A DNA stretch of 64,000 nt from Globisporangium splendens (GCA_006386115.1 VFIW01000094.1:1-64000), one strand, 5' to 3'. Counted from the stretch's first letter, positions 29,538-41,085 are shown. The notes: generated by a model from the letters alone, not told the origin. Translations and numbers: made by a program.

Positions 29538-30899
29538 ATGGAGTGTCAGATCTGCTTTGAGATCGAAGGCAGCGACGGATCCACTGGCACCAGCATGATC
29601 ACGCAGATCTGTGGACAGCCTGAATGTGTTGGGTCCATCTGCCCGACGTGCCTGACGAGCCACGTCCGCGTAGCGCTCGATGGCTGCTACGCAGGCGTGC
29701 TGCCAAAGGTGCGCTGTCCGTTCTGCCTGGTGCCTCTGAACAAGACCCAGTGGATGACCCACATCGACGTCACCAACGAAGATACCAAGATACTGACGCT
29801 CGGTCGATACGAGACGTTTTGCAAGAAGGCGTGCTCGTTCCAGGCGCCGTGCTGCCACAAGGTCGATTACACACACTTGCGGTGCGAAGACATGTCGAGC
29901 ATAACGGCGATCGATCGTGTCGTCGTCCTTGCCACCCCGAGAGTCGCGAGTGAGGAACCAGAGTCGGCTCCACCATCGAGCGACGAGACCAACGGTGGCG
30001 ATGAAAGCAATGTCGCGGAGATTCCGAAGGAACTCACAGCTCTGTGCCGAGAGTTTTGCTTCCACCGAGCGAACAGTCGCAGCGTGATTCAATCGGTGCT
30101 CGAGACGTGTGACAAGCGCGATGCAGCGGATAAGACTGCTGCTGGGTTTCTCGTTCAGAAGCTGCTCGATCAGATCATGGACGACGAGCGACGCGCGACG
30201 CTGCTGCTCTCGTACTTGTACTTGCGTCCATTGAGCCAAACGCACTGCTGCAAGACCAACTTTTGCTTCAACTGCAAGCGCAGCGGTCATCACGAGAAAT
30301 GCGATGTCAACGAGATCCAAGTCGATGAGTGTTTGGTCCAGTGCCGCAGCTGCCGCATCATGATCTTGAAGGTCGAAGGTTGCGACTCTGTGACGTGCGT
30401 TTGCGGGTTTTCCATGGCTTGGATTCGAGAAACGGTGAATTACAAACTGTACCGGAAACAACTGGTGCCACTGGATTACTTCGATACCAAACGCTTCGAA
30501 GAATGGGACAAATGGCGCCAGCACCTTCGCAACGTTTCATCAAACCTTCAGTCAAGGCTGCGAGACATTGAGGTGCGCCAGTTTACCATACGATACGCCA
30601 CATTGTTCCGAAAAGCCTTCTTGGACAAGATCTGGTCCTACAAGAAGCGTGTGTGCGTTCGGAAATTGGTTGGTTGTATCCCAAAGAAAGCGCGGGACGC
30701 CGAAATGCGACGGTGGCTGGCACAGTACACGCCGTTGCTTCGAAAGGGCTTCGGTGCCTATATTTGCTGGTTCAAGCGGGTGCATTTGTACGCCGCGTTT
30801 CGAGATGAGCTCTTCTGGAAGACGTACTACAAGAACCACCCGTGGGAGTTAGAAGAGCAGCACGAGTTCAAGACCGCTGTGCTCAAGATCAATTTATGA
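29538..30899 (+). CDS. RBR-like RING protein (putative E3 ubiquitin ligase)
   Basis: A single-exon protein of 453 residues starting at ATG 29538 (CAGCCATGG). The N-terminus is a first RING-like finger: CQICFEIEG, ICGQPECVGSICPTC and CPFC. A central helical region precedes a second Cys-rich part: THCCKTNFCFNCKRSGHHEKC and CRSCRIMILKVEGCDSVTCVCG. The latter resembles RING2 of RBR ligases, where the Cys of GGC(x) accepts ubiquitin; it is present (GCDSVTC) although the following His is replaced. The last 140 residues are basic and Trp/Arg-rich (RKAFLDKIWSYKKRVC, KGFGAYICWFKR) and have no known domain. RBR ligases transfer ubiquitin through a Cys intermediate; activity here is inferred. A frameshifted relative of its C-terminal half lies at 44.7-45.6 kb. 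AATAAA occurs at 30945-30950. Confidence 0.65.
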   Translation: MECQICFEIEGSDGSTGTSMITQICGQPECVGSICPTCLTSHVRVALDGCYAGVLPKVRCPFCLVPLNKTQWMTHIDVTNEDTKILTLGRYETFCKKACSFQAPCCHKVDYTHLRCEDMSSITAIDRVVVLATPRVASEEPESAPPSSDETNGGDESNVAEIPKELTALCREFCFHRANSRSVIQSVLETCDKRDAADKTAAGFLVQKLLDQIMDDERRATLLLSYLYLRPLSQTHCCKTNFCFNCKRSGHHEKCDVNEIQVDECLVQCRSCRIMILKVEGCDSVTCVCGFSMAWIRETVNYKLYRKQLVPLDYFDTKRFEEWDKWRQHLRNVSSNLQSRLRDIEVRQFTIRYATLFRKAFLDKIWSYKKRVCVRKLVGCIPKKARDAEMRRWLAQYTPLLRKGFGAYICWFKRVHLYAAFRDELFWKTYYKNHPWELEEQHEFKTAVLKINL

Positions 30900-31404
30900 A
30901 AGTATTGAAGGAAACCGAAAGAGGAATCGCTTCGTCTTGTTATCAATAAATACATGTGCATGTGATAAATTTCGCTCGTAAGCTCGTAAGCTCGTAAGCC
31001 TGGCGTTCAATGGCTGCACTATACCATTGAATCAAATTGCTGCCTGGCTAGTGGGAGTGTGCCTTCTTCTTCACATACTGCAACTGCAATCAGACATTTT
31101 AAGATTTCATTGCCATGACCACGGAGCTCGGCACTTCGCGACGTAGTTGCAGTCGTCTATTCATTCTGGAAGACGAGATCGGGCGACGCGCCTTGCAAAC
31201 TGTCTCTTGGATGGCAAACTTTCTGTCGCGTGCAAGGAAATAGCAAAGCGAGTGAGGATTTTTCCTAGGCTTCATGACCAAAGAAGGCGATGTAGTAAGT
31301 GTGATAACGATAGCACCAACACAATGGACGCACTGCAAATCGAGAGGAACTCGGCCACTCAGGACCACACGTCAAAGACAGTCGAGTTGTTTTTGAGATT
31401 CTCT
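30900..31404. other. Convergent intergenic region
   Basis: Contains the RBR polyadenylation-like AATAAA, an 8-base tandem repeat at 30974-30997 and nothing recognisable as a gene. Confidence 0.4.
30974..30997. repeat. GCTCGTAA tandem repeat, three copies
   Basis: Three perfect 8-base units in a row, downstream of the RBR gene. Short repeat without evident function. Confidence 0.7.
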
Positions 31405-32270
31405 CTATTTAGTTGGGGCTGCGGGTGCGAAATAGGTATACACGCCGCCAAATTGCTCCCGTGGAGCCTGGTCGGCGACGCCCACGTCTACGCCGATGCT
31501 CTCCTCGATGAGCTTGATCTGCTCTAGCGATTTGGTCTTCAGATGGTACTGTTGCGCAAACTTGACCGTGACTTTCACTTTATGACCCTTGGTCAAGAAC
31601 TTTTTCACTTGCTCCACCTTCACTTTGATATCGTGGCCCTACAAAGCGTAAAAGAGTCCACAACCAGTCATTTAACACTGTTAGTTAACGAATTCTGTGG
31701 GTCCAATAAGAAGGCAAACAGCCCAACAAGTAATAACGGAGACCGACCGTGGGCAAATGAATGACGTACCTCGATCTTGACGCCGAATACGACCTCCTTG
31801 TCCTGCTTGGGCTTCTGAGGCTTGGCGGCCTTCTTCATCGAGAAGAGGCGCTTCTTGGCGTCAAACATGCGGCACACGACCTGGTCACCGTTCGACGACA
31901 CCTGCACGAGGTCGACGCCGCGCTTCTTGGCTTCAGCCAGTGCCTGGTTCACGGGCACGTTCGGCATGATCTTGCCGTCGTCATCCACCAGCTGCACGAC
32001 GCGCGCCTGGATGTCGCCGTTCACGACACCCCACTTGGACTTGGCGCTCGAGAACCACCGTGCATGGGTCGGAGTCAAGGTCGTCGTCGACGTTGTGGTC
32101 GTGAATGGCAATGACACAAAGGTATGATCGCGGATGCCGCACAGCAGCGCAGCACTGCGCGCTTTGCCATCGGTGCCAGCACCAGCAGTAGAATTGGCGA
32201 CAGGCGCACGCATGGCGCGGCGCATGGCGGGCGCGCACCGCCGTGAGAGAGCTGCGAGCGCCGTCGTCAT
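31405..32270 (-). CDS. Mitochondrial translation initiation factor IF-3
   Basis: Two exons, 31770-32270 and 31405-31638, with a 131-bp GT-AG intron in phase 0, give 244 residues. The first 80 residues are rich in Ala, Arg, Ser and Thr without acidic patches (MTTALAALSRRC, MRRAMRAPVANS), as expected for a mitochondrial presequence. The N-domain follows with VVNGDIQARVVQLVDDDGK, ALAEAKKRGVDLVQVSSNGD and VCRMFDAKK. The C-domain carries KEVVFGVKIEGHDIKVKVEQVKKFLTKGHKVKVTVKF, quoted in parts here as FGVKIEGHDIKVK and FLTKGHKVKV. IF-3 binds the small ribosomal subunit and prevents premature joining of the large one; in a eukaryote this means the organelle ribosome. Length fits mitochondrial IF-3. 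It is transcribed in the same direction as the adjacent eIF2-alpha gene. Confidence 0.87.
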
Positions 32271-32435
32271 CCCAATGTCGTGATCTCGAACTGCGTTGCC
32301 CCCTGCACACTGCTTGGCCACCACACCGAGCCAGAAAAATGGACCGCAGTGATCAAAAACCTCTTCTTGTGCATACTTTAGCAAACCAGTAAATAACGGT
32401 ATGCATCTGCAAAGGATAAATCGAGAAAGATATAG

Positions 32436-32517
32436 ATTGGCTAAAAATGGATGTAATTTGCAATGATACGGTGATGCATTGGCTAGAATATATGATTTAT
32501 TTGCATGTTTAACCAAT
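32436..32517. promoter_or_regulatory. CCAAT-box cluster upstream of mitochondrial IF-3
   Basis: ATTGG at 32436-32440 and 32478-32482 and CCAAT at 32513-32517, 165-250 bases upstream of the IF-3 start, in an AT-rich stretch that lacks coding signs. The role is inferred from repeated occurrence of such clusters. Confidence 0.4.
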
Positions 32518-32836
32518 CATGTGCGAGTCATTATACTGTGAAATTGCTATGGAGCATGCAGATTCGACGACAGCAGCATGTTGACAGCGCTGCCGTAGAC
32601 GAATGGACCGATCTCTTGGTGCTATTTCACACACACTAAAGCCCACATACTCATTACAAGTCAAGTCCGAAAGGCATCACGTTATCTGCGCTCACATACG
32701 CTCAAGGCGAGTTCTGCCTTCGAGTCCTGACGATGGAAGCGAGCATCCTAAAAAATGCCAGCTCATGCGCCGGCACCAGCCACACGCACTCCCGCAAAAG
32801 AGACTCGTGTGCTGTGTTACTGCTGTCTTTGTTCCT

Positions 32837-33856
32837 CTAAACATCTTCGGCCGCGTCGCCATCTACTTGGCGGTTCTCGATCTCGAGCTTCTCGATCATC
32901 TGCAAAAACTCCTTCTCCTCGTTCACGCTCACCACCTTTGGCTCCATCTTGATCGACATCGAGCCCTTCTTGGCCGTGATGTGTTCCCGCACAACCTCGA
33001 TGGCTTCCTGCAGCTTCTGGATACCCTTCTGCTTGTCCAGCGTGCTCGTCGTCATGACGTACATCGGCGGCGCGATCAGCTTCACCTTGACCGGGATCTC
33101 GTCCGTGCTCGTCGCTTGCGCGGCTTGCAGCGCCGAGCGGATCGCCTCAATGCCTTCGTACGTGAAGCACGTCACCTCGATATCGGCACGCACCTTGATC
33201 GGCTGTGGGGTCAAGCGACGACGGATGTGCGCCTTCAGCGAGGTCAGGATCTCTGGCGTGATGTCGAGGCCGTCGAACACCGAGTCGTCCGTGATGCCCA
33301 TCTTGAACACATCGTAGCAGTGCACGTACTCGACCTTCTTGTCGTCCTCGTTCTCGTTCTCGATCTTAAACTTCTTGTACAGCGGCCACGCGATCTTTTC
33401 GTAGAGCTCCTCGATCTCGAGACCCGAGTCCTGCGACACCTGACGCAGCACGCCGTGCACGGTCTTGGCTTTGTTGTATCGTTCTTCGCACTTGGCGATA
33501 TCTTCCGGGGACACACGGCGCTTCGACAGATCGATGTACCCCTTCTCCTTGTCCACACGCAGCACCATCACGACCTCGTTCTTGCCGACACGGATGAGCT
33601 TGTTGATCGAACGGATACGACGACGCGACAGCTCCGACAACAGAATCATACCCTCAATGTTGTTGTACTCGAGCAGCGACACGTACGCACCCATTTCTGC
33701 GATCGAGCGCACGTTCACCATCACCAGCTCGTCGATCTCCGGGTACTTTTGCTCGTAGAAGCGGCATTGCAGCTGGATGATTTCCGCCGACGCGTTCGGG
33801 TCTTCGAGGCCGGCGCCGGCGGCGTTCGCAGCGGCAGGGGCGTCAGCAGCAGACAT
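32837..33856 (-). CDS. Translation initiation factor eIF2 subunit alpha
   Basis: A single-exon protein of 339 residues. An Ala-rich N-terminal extension of about 25 residues precedes the S1 domain: CRFYEQKYPEIDELVMVNVR, SIAEMGAYVSLLEYNNIEGM and then ILLSELSRRRIRSI. Ser77 in this motif is equivalent to human Ser51, the residue that stress kinases phosphorylate to block GDP-GTP exchange on eIF2. The helical domain (VSPEDIAKCEERYNKAKTV, LYKKFKI) and the C-terminal alpha-beta domain (PIKVRADIEVTCFTYEGIEA, GIQKLQEAIEVV) complete the fold, with a short acidic tail. The sequence around the phosphoacceptor is perfectly conserved, so regulation by eIF2-alpha kinases is expected. It is divergent from the cotransporter-channel gene, 530 bases away. 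Confidence 0.96.
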   Translation of the reverse strand: MSAADAPAAANAAGAGLEDPNASAEIIQLQCRFYEQKYPEIDELVMVNVRSIAEMGAYVSLLEYNNIEGMILLSELSRRRIRSINKLIRVGKNEVVMVLRVDKEKGYIDLSKRRVSPEDIAKCEERYNKAKTVHGVLRQVSQDSGLEIEELYEKIAWPLYKKFKIENENEDDKKVEYVHCYDVFKMGITDDSVFDGLDITPEILTSLKAHIRRRLTPQPIKVRADIEVTCFTYEGIEAIRSALQAAQATSTDEIPVKVKLIAPPMYVMTTSTLDKQKGIQKLQEAIEVVREHITAKKGSMSIKMEPKVVSVNEEKEFLQMIEKLEIENRQVDGDAAEDV

Positions 33857-34386
33857 AGTGTTCACGGGAGCACGGGGGCGAGAAGGGGGAGGGAAGTTCC
33901 TACAGCGGCGGTAGATTGAGCTGCTCGAGAGGGGGGAGCGCGCGTTCTTTCCTTGTGAACCAACGACCACGAGCGAATCGTGTGCAGCCACAAGAACCTT
34001 ATCTTACGCCAGGCACAGCAGTGGAAACGAAATATTACGGGAAGTTATGTGTTTTTCACATATTTTAAATTTGTGGACTGCAGATGGTTATTTTTGAATT
34101 ATTGTTGTCGATGGGTCGGGTTTTTATAAATACAGAGAAAGAGTGAATTGGTTACAATTAGAAATCGTACTTACAAGGGATCAAGTCTTTAAACAGTTTG
34201 ATGCATTGTGCAAAAGTGTTGGAAACAAGCCACGAATCAGATCAGTCGTCATGGGTGTCACCGCCATGTTTGCACGCAATCGCCTGCATCACAGAACTCA
34301 AGCAACTTTGCACCACACAAAGGGTTGCCAACTTCCACCACTGAAGCCATAAAGAACGAAATCAACGCCGCGGAGGAAGCCACAGC
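33857..34386. other. Divergent promoter region
   Basis: Lies between the starts of eIF2-alpha and the cotransporter-channel gene. AT-rich centre with TTTTTATAAATA at about 34120-34131. No CCAAT cluster and no gene seen. Confidence 0.4.
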
Positions 34387-37300
34387 ATGTACGGCACCGT
34401 AGGCGGCGACGCGCCTCCACGTGCTGCAGACAGCAGCGATGCTCCTGAGCTGCTGATCGAGATAAGCGTCAAGCCGCCGCCACGCGGTCCTGCGGCGCCT
34501 GCTGCGTCCGCCAGCGACGTCGCGCCGTCGTCATCGCGCAGCGACCTGTTCCTGGAAACGCCCGCCGAAGTCGAGGCAGATCGCGCCGCGGCGCGCAAGA
34601 AGCAGCGCAACATCTTCATCCCGGTCGTGTGCAGCATCTTCGGCGTGATCATCTTCATGCGCCTCGGCGTGCTCGTGGGCACGCTCGGTCTGCTCTACGC
34701 GTGGCTCGTCATCGCTGCGGCGTTCGCGATCACGCTGCTCACCATCGGCTCTGTGTCCGCACTGGCGTCTGCGTCGTTCACAGAGTATTCGCAAGGTAAC
34801 GCTGTGCATTTCTATGTGAGCAGGTAATACTTCGATGGTGATGGCATTATGCGGATGACTCAGTGGTATGGATTCTGTGTGCGCATTGTTGTCATGCAGC
34901 TGAACACGTAGACATCTCGGGGAGTTTCTACAAGCTCATCCGGCGCTCACTGGGCCGCCACCTCGGTCAGCTCATCGGCGTGATGCTCTACATGTCGTTT
35001 GCGGTCGCGACGGCGTACTATCTGCTCGGATTCTCCGAGATCACGATGTTCTACATGGGCATCTTCGCGACGACGCACACGTTGCCGTGGAGTGCCGACG
35101 GCTCGTGGGTGACTGTGATCATCGCGAGCACGCTGCTGGCGCTGTTCACGTTCTCGTACTCGGTCGGCGTGAAGCCATCGCGCCGCGTCGTGCGGTTTGT
35201 GTTCATCGCGGTGCTCGTGGCCGTCGCGTGCAACATTTTGTTCCTGCTCGTGACCAACCCGGACACGCACACGGGCTTCAGCGTCGCGCACCTGCATGAG
35301 AACGCGCGGCTCGATACCTCGTCCACTCACTTGATCGCGATGTTCTCGACGTGTTTCCCCGCGTTCTGTGGCGTGCTCGCAGGCACGAGTCTCGCGGAAA
35401 ACATCTCGGTGTGCTTCCCGTACCCGGTGTCGTCGCTCACGTCACCTGCCTCGATGGCCGCGAAACAACCGCGCCAACTGGTGCTGGGCGTCCACAAGGC
35501 GCTGTTCTTCAGCTTCTTTGTGTACGTCGTGCTGAGTTTCGTGCTCGCGGCGAGCGTCGACAACGCGACACTTCACCAGGAGGCGCTCATCGTGCCCGTG
35601 GTGGTCGACTCGATCCTCGGGATCCCACTCGTGTACATCGGCATCGTGTTCGCGACGCTCTCGTCGGCGTTGTCCAACATCATGGGCGGCAGCAGTATCC
35701 TGAAAACGCTGCTGCTTTCCGCCAACACAGCAGAAGACGCGTCTACGGACGATGCGGCAGCATCACCGGCGACAACAATGACGGACAGAACACGGTTGAT
35801 TCGTGCCTCGTCGTCTAGACGATCACTCACGTCGTCGACGATGGAGCTGTCATCATCACCATCGTCATCGTCGTCCTCGTCACCCTCCTCGACGTTCTAC
35901 ATGACGTTGTTGACGTGGACGCTGAGCCAAGCGGCGATCATGTGCGGCACCGTCGACGCGATCCTTCCCCTCGTCACGGCTGCGTTCCTGCTCACGTTCT
36001 TCGTGCTCAACTTTGCGTGTTTCTTCCAAGACGTGTCGTCATCGACGTTTAATCCAACCTTCCGAATGGTCAGCTACCTACCTATCTCCTTCGCATCGGA
36101 ATCGAATGCTTGAGCTGACACTTGTTATGTCTCTGTAGTACTCGAGGTGGACAGCACTGCTTGGCGCGGTTCTGTCGCTAGTGGCGTTCTTCCTGGTCAT
36201 CTCGACCATCCTGTTTGTCGTCGTCGGTGTCTTTGTCGTAGGGTACGCGACGTTCTATCGCGACGAACTGCCGAGTCTTGTCGAGCGGATGTACGTCGAG
36301 AAACGACACGCTCGGCGCACGCACGTGACTCAGCCGATGCGAAGTGGCAGCTTCCTCGACACGATCGTTGATGAAAACGGTGAGATCATCGCACCACTGA
36401 CGTCACTTATCTCGCCAAAAGTAGGCGCAAAGGACGACGAAGGAGACACCGAGAGCGAGAAAAAGCGCTTTGAGCTGGCCGCGCAGTACGTGCGCGATGC
36501 GATTCACGGCAGGTTCCTCGGCGAGGAATACCTGATCGAAGGGCTCCACAAGACGCACTTCAAGCGGATGTACCACGCGCTCTCGTTCGTGCGCACGGCC
36601 AACATGGCCATCCTGCTCGCGCTCGCGTTCTTTGAGACCCCGTCGTGGTGTTTCTTTGCCGCCAACTGTGGCGACCCCACGAGAGTGCTCACCTGGGAGC
36701 TCCCCGTGTTGTCCCAGCAGACGACGATCGCGATCGAGCTGGTGTGTCTGAGTCTACTCGCGATCGAGATGACGCTCAAGTACACGTACATGGGGCAGCG
36801 CCTGTACTTTGTTAACAAGTGGCATGTGATGCAGTTGATCTGTCTTTTAGCGGACTTTGCATCCGTGCTGATCGTTGTGTTTGTACCAGAAGCGTCCACC
36901 GCCGCTGCCACACACAGCGTTGAAAAGTACAGCCATCTGCGTGAGGAGATCGAAGGTATGAAGCCCCTGGTGCTGGCGCCGTTGATTCGGCCGATCCTGT
37001 TGCTCTCGATGAGCCACAAGCTTCGCTCGGGGTTCTCGAGTCTCGTGCGTGCGTTGCCTCGCTTCGCCGACGGCTTGCTCACGATCACGGTGCTCATCGT
37101 GATCTACGCTGTGTGTGGCATGGTGCTCTTTGAAGGCACCGACGAAGGCACGACGTACTTCAACAACTTTCCCGATGCGTGTCTGAATCTGCTGATCTTG
37201 CTGACCACAGCCAATTTCCCCGACGTGATGATGCCGATTTACTCGCAAGTGCGCGCCGGCAGTCTCTTCTTCGTGAGCTTCCTCATGGTCGGCCAGCTGC

Positions 37301-38905
37301 TTGTGATGAACCTCGTGTTTGCGTCGGTGTATCAGAACTACCGCCAAGAAGTCGCGCAGCGGGCGATGGACTACGTCGAACAGCGATTCCAGGCTCTGCA
37401 AGTCGCGTTCCAATTGTTGCCAGAAACCGTTGACGACGAAGACAAAGCCGACACATTTGGCGACGACAAAGTGATCACGCGCGCCGTCTACGAGCGCCTT
37501 CTCTCGGAGATCCTGCGGCCGGCGTTTTCTCTGTTCCACGACACGAAGAAGTTGAACAAGAAGAAAAACAAATCCGTAAAGAAGAACGTCGGCTTTATGA
37601 GACTCGTGAGCGATATTGACGAACAGAACGGGATCACGTTTGAGCAGTTCTTCTTGCTGATCAAAGGGTTTGCTGCGCGCCAAAAGAGTGCGCAGAAGAA
37701 GCCCAAGAAGGTGCTGAAGCGCCAAAACACGCTCCGAGTCGTAAGTTGGATGCAGAGCGCCGTCGAGAAAGGATGGTTCGACACCGCGGTCGACGGGCTG
37801 ATCCTCGTCAATCTGTTTACGATCCTCGTCGAGACTCAAGCGAAGATCGCGCGCGAAGAAGGCGCGTACCTGACCTGGGAGCGTTGGATGCCGCTGTTTT
37901 CCGCGGCATACCTTGTCGAGATGTGCATTAAGATGTACTTCTACGGCTTTGGCAGGTACTTTGACCAGCTGCGGAATGTGTATGACTGCGTCGTGACGAT
38001 CATCATCTCGATCGCCGAGGTGAGCATCCGTGTCCACTATGGTGATGCGATGGGGTGGGAGTGGGTGCGCTTCCTGCTGCTGCTTCGTTTCTTGCGTTGT
38101 CTGCGGTTGCTGGTCGCGCTCAAGTCGCTGAGTTCCATGTTTGCGATCGTCGTGCGACTGATTCCAGCGTTCACGACGCTTTACGGTAAGGAAAATGCAG
38201 AGCAATGACTGCTGAGTTGTCCCAATTGCTGTAGAGTGATATCCCCCTTTGTGTGCATATATGTGATGATTGGCGTTCAGGCATGCTTGGGATCGTACTG
38301 GCCGAGTACGCAGCGATCGGGATGCAAGTCTTTGGCGGGAAGCTCGTCCTGGGCGATCCGCGGCTCGCGAGGATCACGTACGGCACCGCGAACTACTATA
38401 GCAACAACTTTAACGACTTTGCGTCGTCGCTGGTCACGTTGTTCGAGCTGCTCATCGTCAACAACGTACGTTTTCCTTTAGTTTGCATATCTTGTTCAAT
38501 GCAGACGCATGACTGATCGTTATCATTGGCTTGCCAATTTTGCAGTGGTACGTCACGATGGAAGGCGCCGAAGTGGTCACGAGCAAGTGGAGTCGCATCT
38601 ACTTTATCAGCTTCTACATCATCGGCGTCGTCATGGTGCTGAGTCTCGTCGTGGCGTTCGTGGTCGAAGCGTACTTCGAAGATGCTGCGTCCACAGAAAG
38701 CAAGACCTCGGCACCGATGAGCGGCTCGTCGTCGACAGCAACCAACTTGTCATTGAACAGATCGAGCAGCTCGTCGGTCTCCGAGCCGCCTCGAGACTCG
38801 AGCCGCGACGACCATGACCACAGCATGCAGCAGCGGCTCGTGCGCCGCAAGTCCCTCAAACTGTGTCCTCGCGCCGACAGCATTTACGTCGAGGATTTCC
38901 TGTAA
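34387..38905 (+). CDS. Cation-chloride cotransporter fused to a two-pore channel
   Basis: Five exons (34387-34795, 34900-36068, 36139-38185, 38281-38465, 38546-38905) join in phase to 1389 residues. Residues about 75-565 are an SLC12-type cotransporter: SIFGVIIFMRLGVLVGTLG in helix 1, SFYKLIRRSLG, AYYLLGFSE, CFPAFCGVLAGTSL, SNIMGGSSILKTLL, LNFACFFQDV, and FNPTFRMYSRWTALLGAVLS leading to the last two helices. The usual cytosolic C-terminal domain is absent. Instead the same large exon runs through a hydrophilic linker (570-640) into a two-pore channel: domain I with filter TTANFPDVMMPIY near 882, an acidic linker with a possible EF-hand-like stretch, domain II with an Arg-rich S4 (RFLLLLRFLRCLRLL) and filter VNNWYVTMEG near 1269. 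TPCs conduct Na+ or Ca2+ in endolysosomal or vacuolar membranes. The fusion is what the sequence shows; co-function is inference. Confidence 0.82.
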
Positions 38906-39220
38906 AGAAGAAAATAACGCTGGGTCTGTCCGTGCTTGGTACAATTTTGAATTCACCAGTCAGTAGAAACGTTTCCACGATTGACATACAAAAGAACCAG
39001 CATTGATTGCAGCACAAAATGTTCTTTTTCAAACTAGAACGAAGAAAAGAACGGATTCAAACACATCACTGCCGCTGTAAGGCGGCAACACTACATAACA
39101 CTCAAGGTGACCTCGACTCATCGATCCATGCCTCTTACGAATACGTGCGCCATGTCGCGTCTTACGTTCTCCCACGACGCTCTGTCAACTGTCTCACCAG
39201 CTTTTGTGGGTCAAAGCAGC
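38906..39220. other. Convergent intergenic region
   Basis: Between the 3' ends of the cotransporter-channel gene and the CRN relic. Nothing recognised. Confidence 0.4.
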
Positions 39221-40642
39221 TCACCAGAGTTGGAATAGCATCGGGATTTGGGACATCTCGCAATGTATATGCCTCGCATGCGCTTCGCGGACGACACAAT
39301 GAAACAGCAGTCGATACGCTGTGCCACTGAAGGCAGCGCCAACAAGCTTCGCATACTTGTAGACCTCGAGTAGATCTTTCAGGCTAGTGTGCCGTTCGAG
39401 GACCTTCAGAGCGCAGCCAGAATCCACGGCAACTCTCCAAAATGTCACGTTCTTGAAATGATCTTCGCCGTTTCGACCACGAATATAATGCCAACGAACG
39501 GAGTCGATTAGATCGTCCATTTCTCGGTAGCTCCCAAACCCGTCCACAAGCAAGAACGCTTCCGAACCACTCACTTCGCCACAAGCGTACAGCACTCTGC
39601 TCTCCAGAGCTTTGCGATTCTTACAAAATTGGCGAAGATTCTCGTCGCTGTAGAAACACTAATCGTCAACCAGAGTCGCCAGAGGCGTCTTGGACTCGTC
39701 GAGGCAGTGAGTTCGACCCAGTTCGTCAGGCGTGCATACGCAAGCAGATCGTCACGATGCCAAACCGGCAACACCACCACTTCAGCAGAATCACTCTCCT
39801 TGGCGTCGTACTGACTCGAGGTCGCGAGCACATGGAAAGGAAACAGTCCATTGATCAGACGATTCACTTGCGCCTGAGACTAGGCACAAGCGCGCCTTGA
39901 AGCTCATGCTCCGCACGAAGAGCGAACAAATCAGTCGCACACAAGTTTATTTTCCGTACACAGCCACCCTGGCCATCGAAATACACAACAGCATCCATGA
40001 CATCGCCTGTTTTCACCTGCCGTATGATCAGCACTTTCTGCTTCTTGATGCACGCCAAGTGCATGCCGAACAGCATCACAAAGCACGTCTTGCCGACGCC
40101 TTGAGAACCCACAAGCACCACACGGTTCTTTCCGATATTTGGAAGCAGCTTTTGCACAACTCGCCACAGCATCGCTTCCTCCGTTCGCACGAAATACGAC
40201 GTCGGGAAATCGCCATACTCTTCCCAGACGCGGTTCATACCGGGTGCCTTGACGATGGAGTTCTTGTTTGTGTCTAGCGCATCCAGGTCAACCTCGCTTT
40301 CAGAGATCTTCACTGGTTCCAATGGAAACAACACCGGTCCCATATCGAGCCTTCGTCGTTTTGCGAGTTCTTAGGCACCACCACGACAAGAGCGTCGATT
40401 GACCCGCCGTTCCCAATCAGCGAGTTAACTTCAAGCGCCTGCCTCGCATGGAAAGCCGCGGTATCGACGTAGACCTGGAGACTATCTAGAGAGATTTGTG
40501 AGAGGTGGCTATCGTCGTATTTAACCTTCACTGCGTCTAGAACGTGAAGCACCTTGGCATCTTCCTCACAGTCCACGAAATGCATCTGTGCGACTTTTTC
40601 GCCGCTTGCATAAACGAGTTGGAACCAAGCTTCGCACGTCAT
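39221..40642 (-). pseudogene. Crinkler (CRN)-type effector gene relic
   Basis: The minus strand holds pieces of a CRN protein in successive frames. From the ATG at 40642 come about 92 residues of the ubiquitin-like N-terminal domain (WFQLVYASGEKVAQMHFVD, LDAVKVKYDD, SLQVYVDTAAF, ALVVVVPK). A frameshift near 40365 leads to the P-loop NTPase part: GPVLFPLEPV, VWEEYGDFPTSYFVR, VVLVGSQGVGKTCFVMLFG (Walker A) and MDAVVYFDGQGG. That frame stops at 39864; the next frame continues with FHVLATSSQYD and VLPVWHRDDLLAYARLTNW, and a third with FYSDENLRQFCKNR, VLYACGEVSG and YRLLFHCVV. These motifs occur in this order in CRN proteins (UBL, then NTPase with YSxxxLRxF). No C-terminal effector module follows. 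At least three frame breaks make it a pseudogene. The canonical LFLAK motif is not recognisable. Confidence 0.75.
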
Positions 40643-41085
40643 CTTCTTCGACGCCGTCGAATTGAACTCAGGCGTTGTTGAACGAAAGACAAAGTGAGTG
40701 AGTCCTTTGAGTTCACGAGCTGTGCATTAACGGTGAGATAGGAGTGGACACCTGGGAAAAGAGCGCAGCGTGAGTGACTGAAAGCAACCAGCGAAGGAAA
40801 CGCCAGAAAACCTTTGAATTGAGAGCACCAGCGTCCACTCTCATCTTTCCACGTGGAAGCAACACGCTTTTTAAGGCGAACAGTGTGGATCGTGTGGCCA
40901 TGCAAGTCAAAGTACTGACGACATATCGATCTGCTTTGACTCGGAGAAATGGCAAGGCATATAATCAAATACTGTAATTTGCTTTTGTCGACACAATTTC
41001 CATACCCACTCCAGTACGAGCAATGAATGAATCGCAGAGTGAAATAGATGTATACATCCACACACCCATTCCCCTTCGTTTCGCG
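40643..41085. other. Intergenic region
   Basis: Upstream flank of the CRN relic and 3' flank of the FAR1-dCTPase gene. No gene recognised. Confidence 0.4.

Noticed and set aside
34863..36113. Reading the cotransporter as ending at a stop at 36113
   Set aside because: The last 15 codons before that stop are intronic: GT at 36069 and AG at 36138 splice FNPTFRM to YSRWTALLG, which restores the conserved end of the transporter.
36847..38205. 452-codon minus-strand frame within the channel part of the fusion gene
   Set aside because: Antisense to conserved TPC helices and pore motifs; His/Gln/Arg-rich with no family match.
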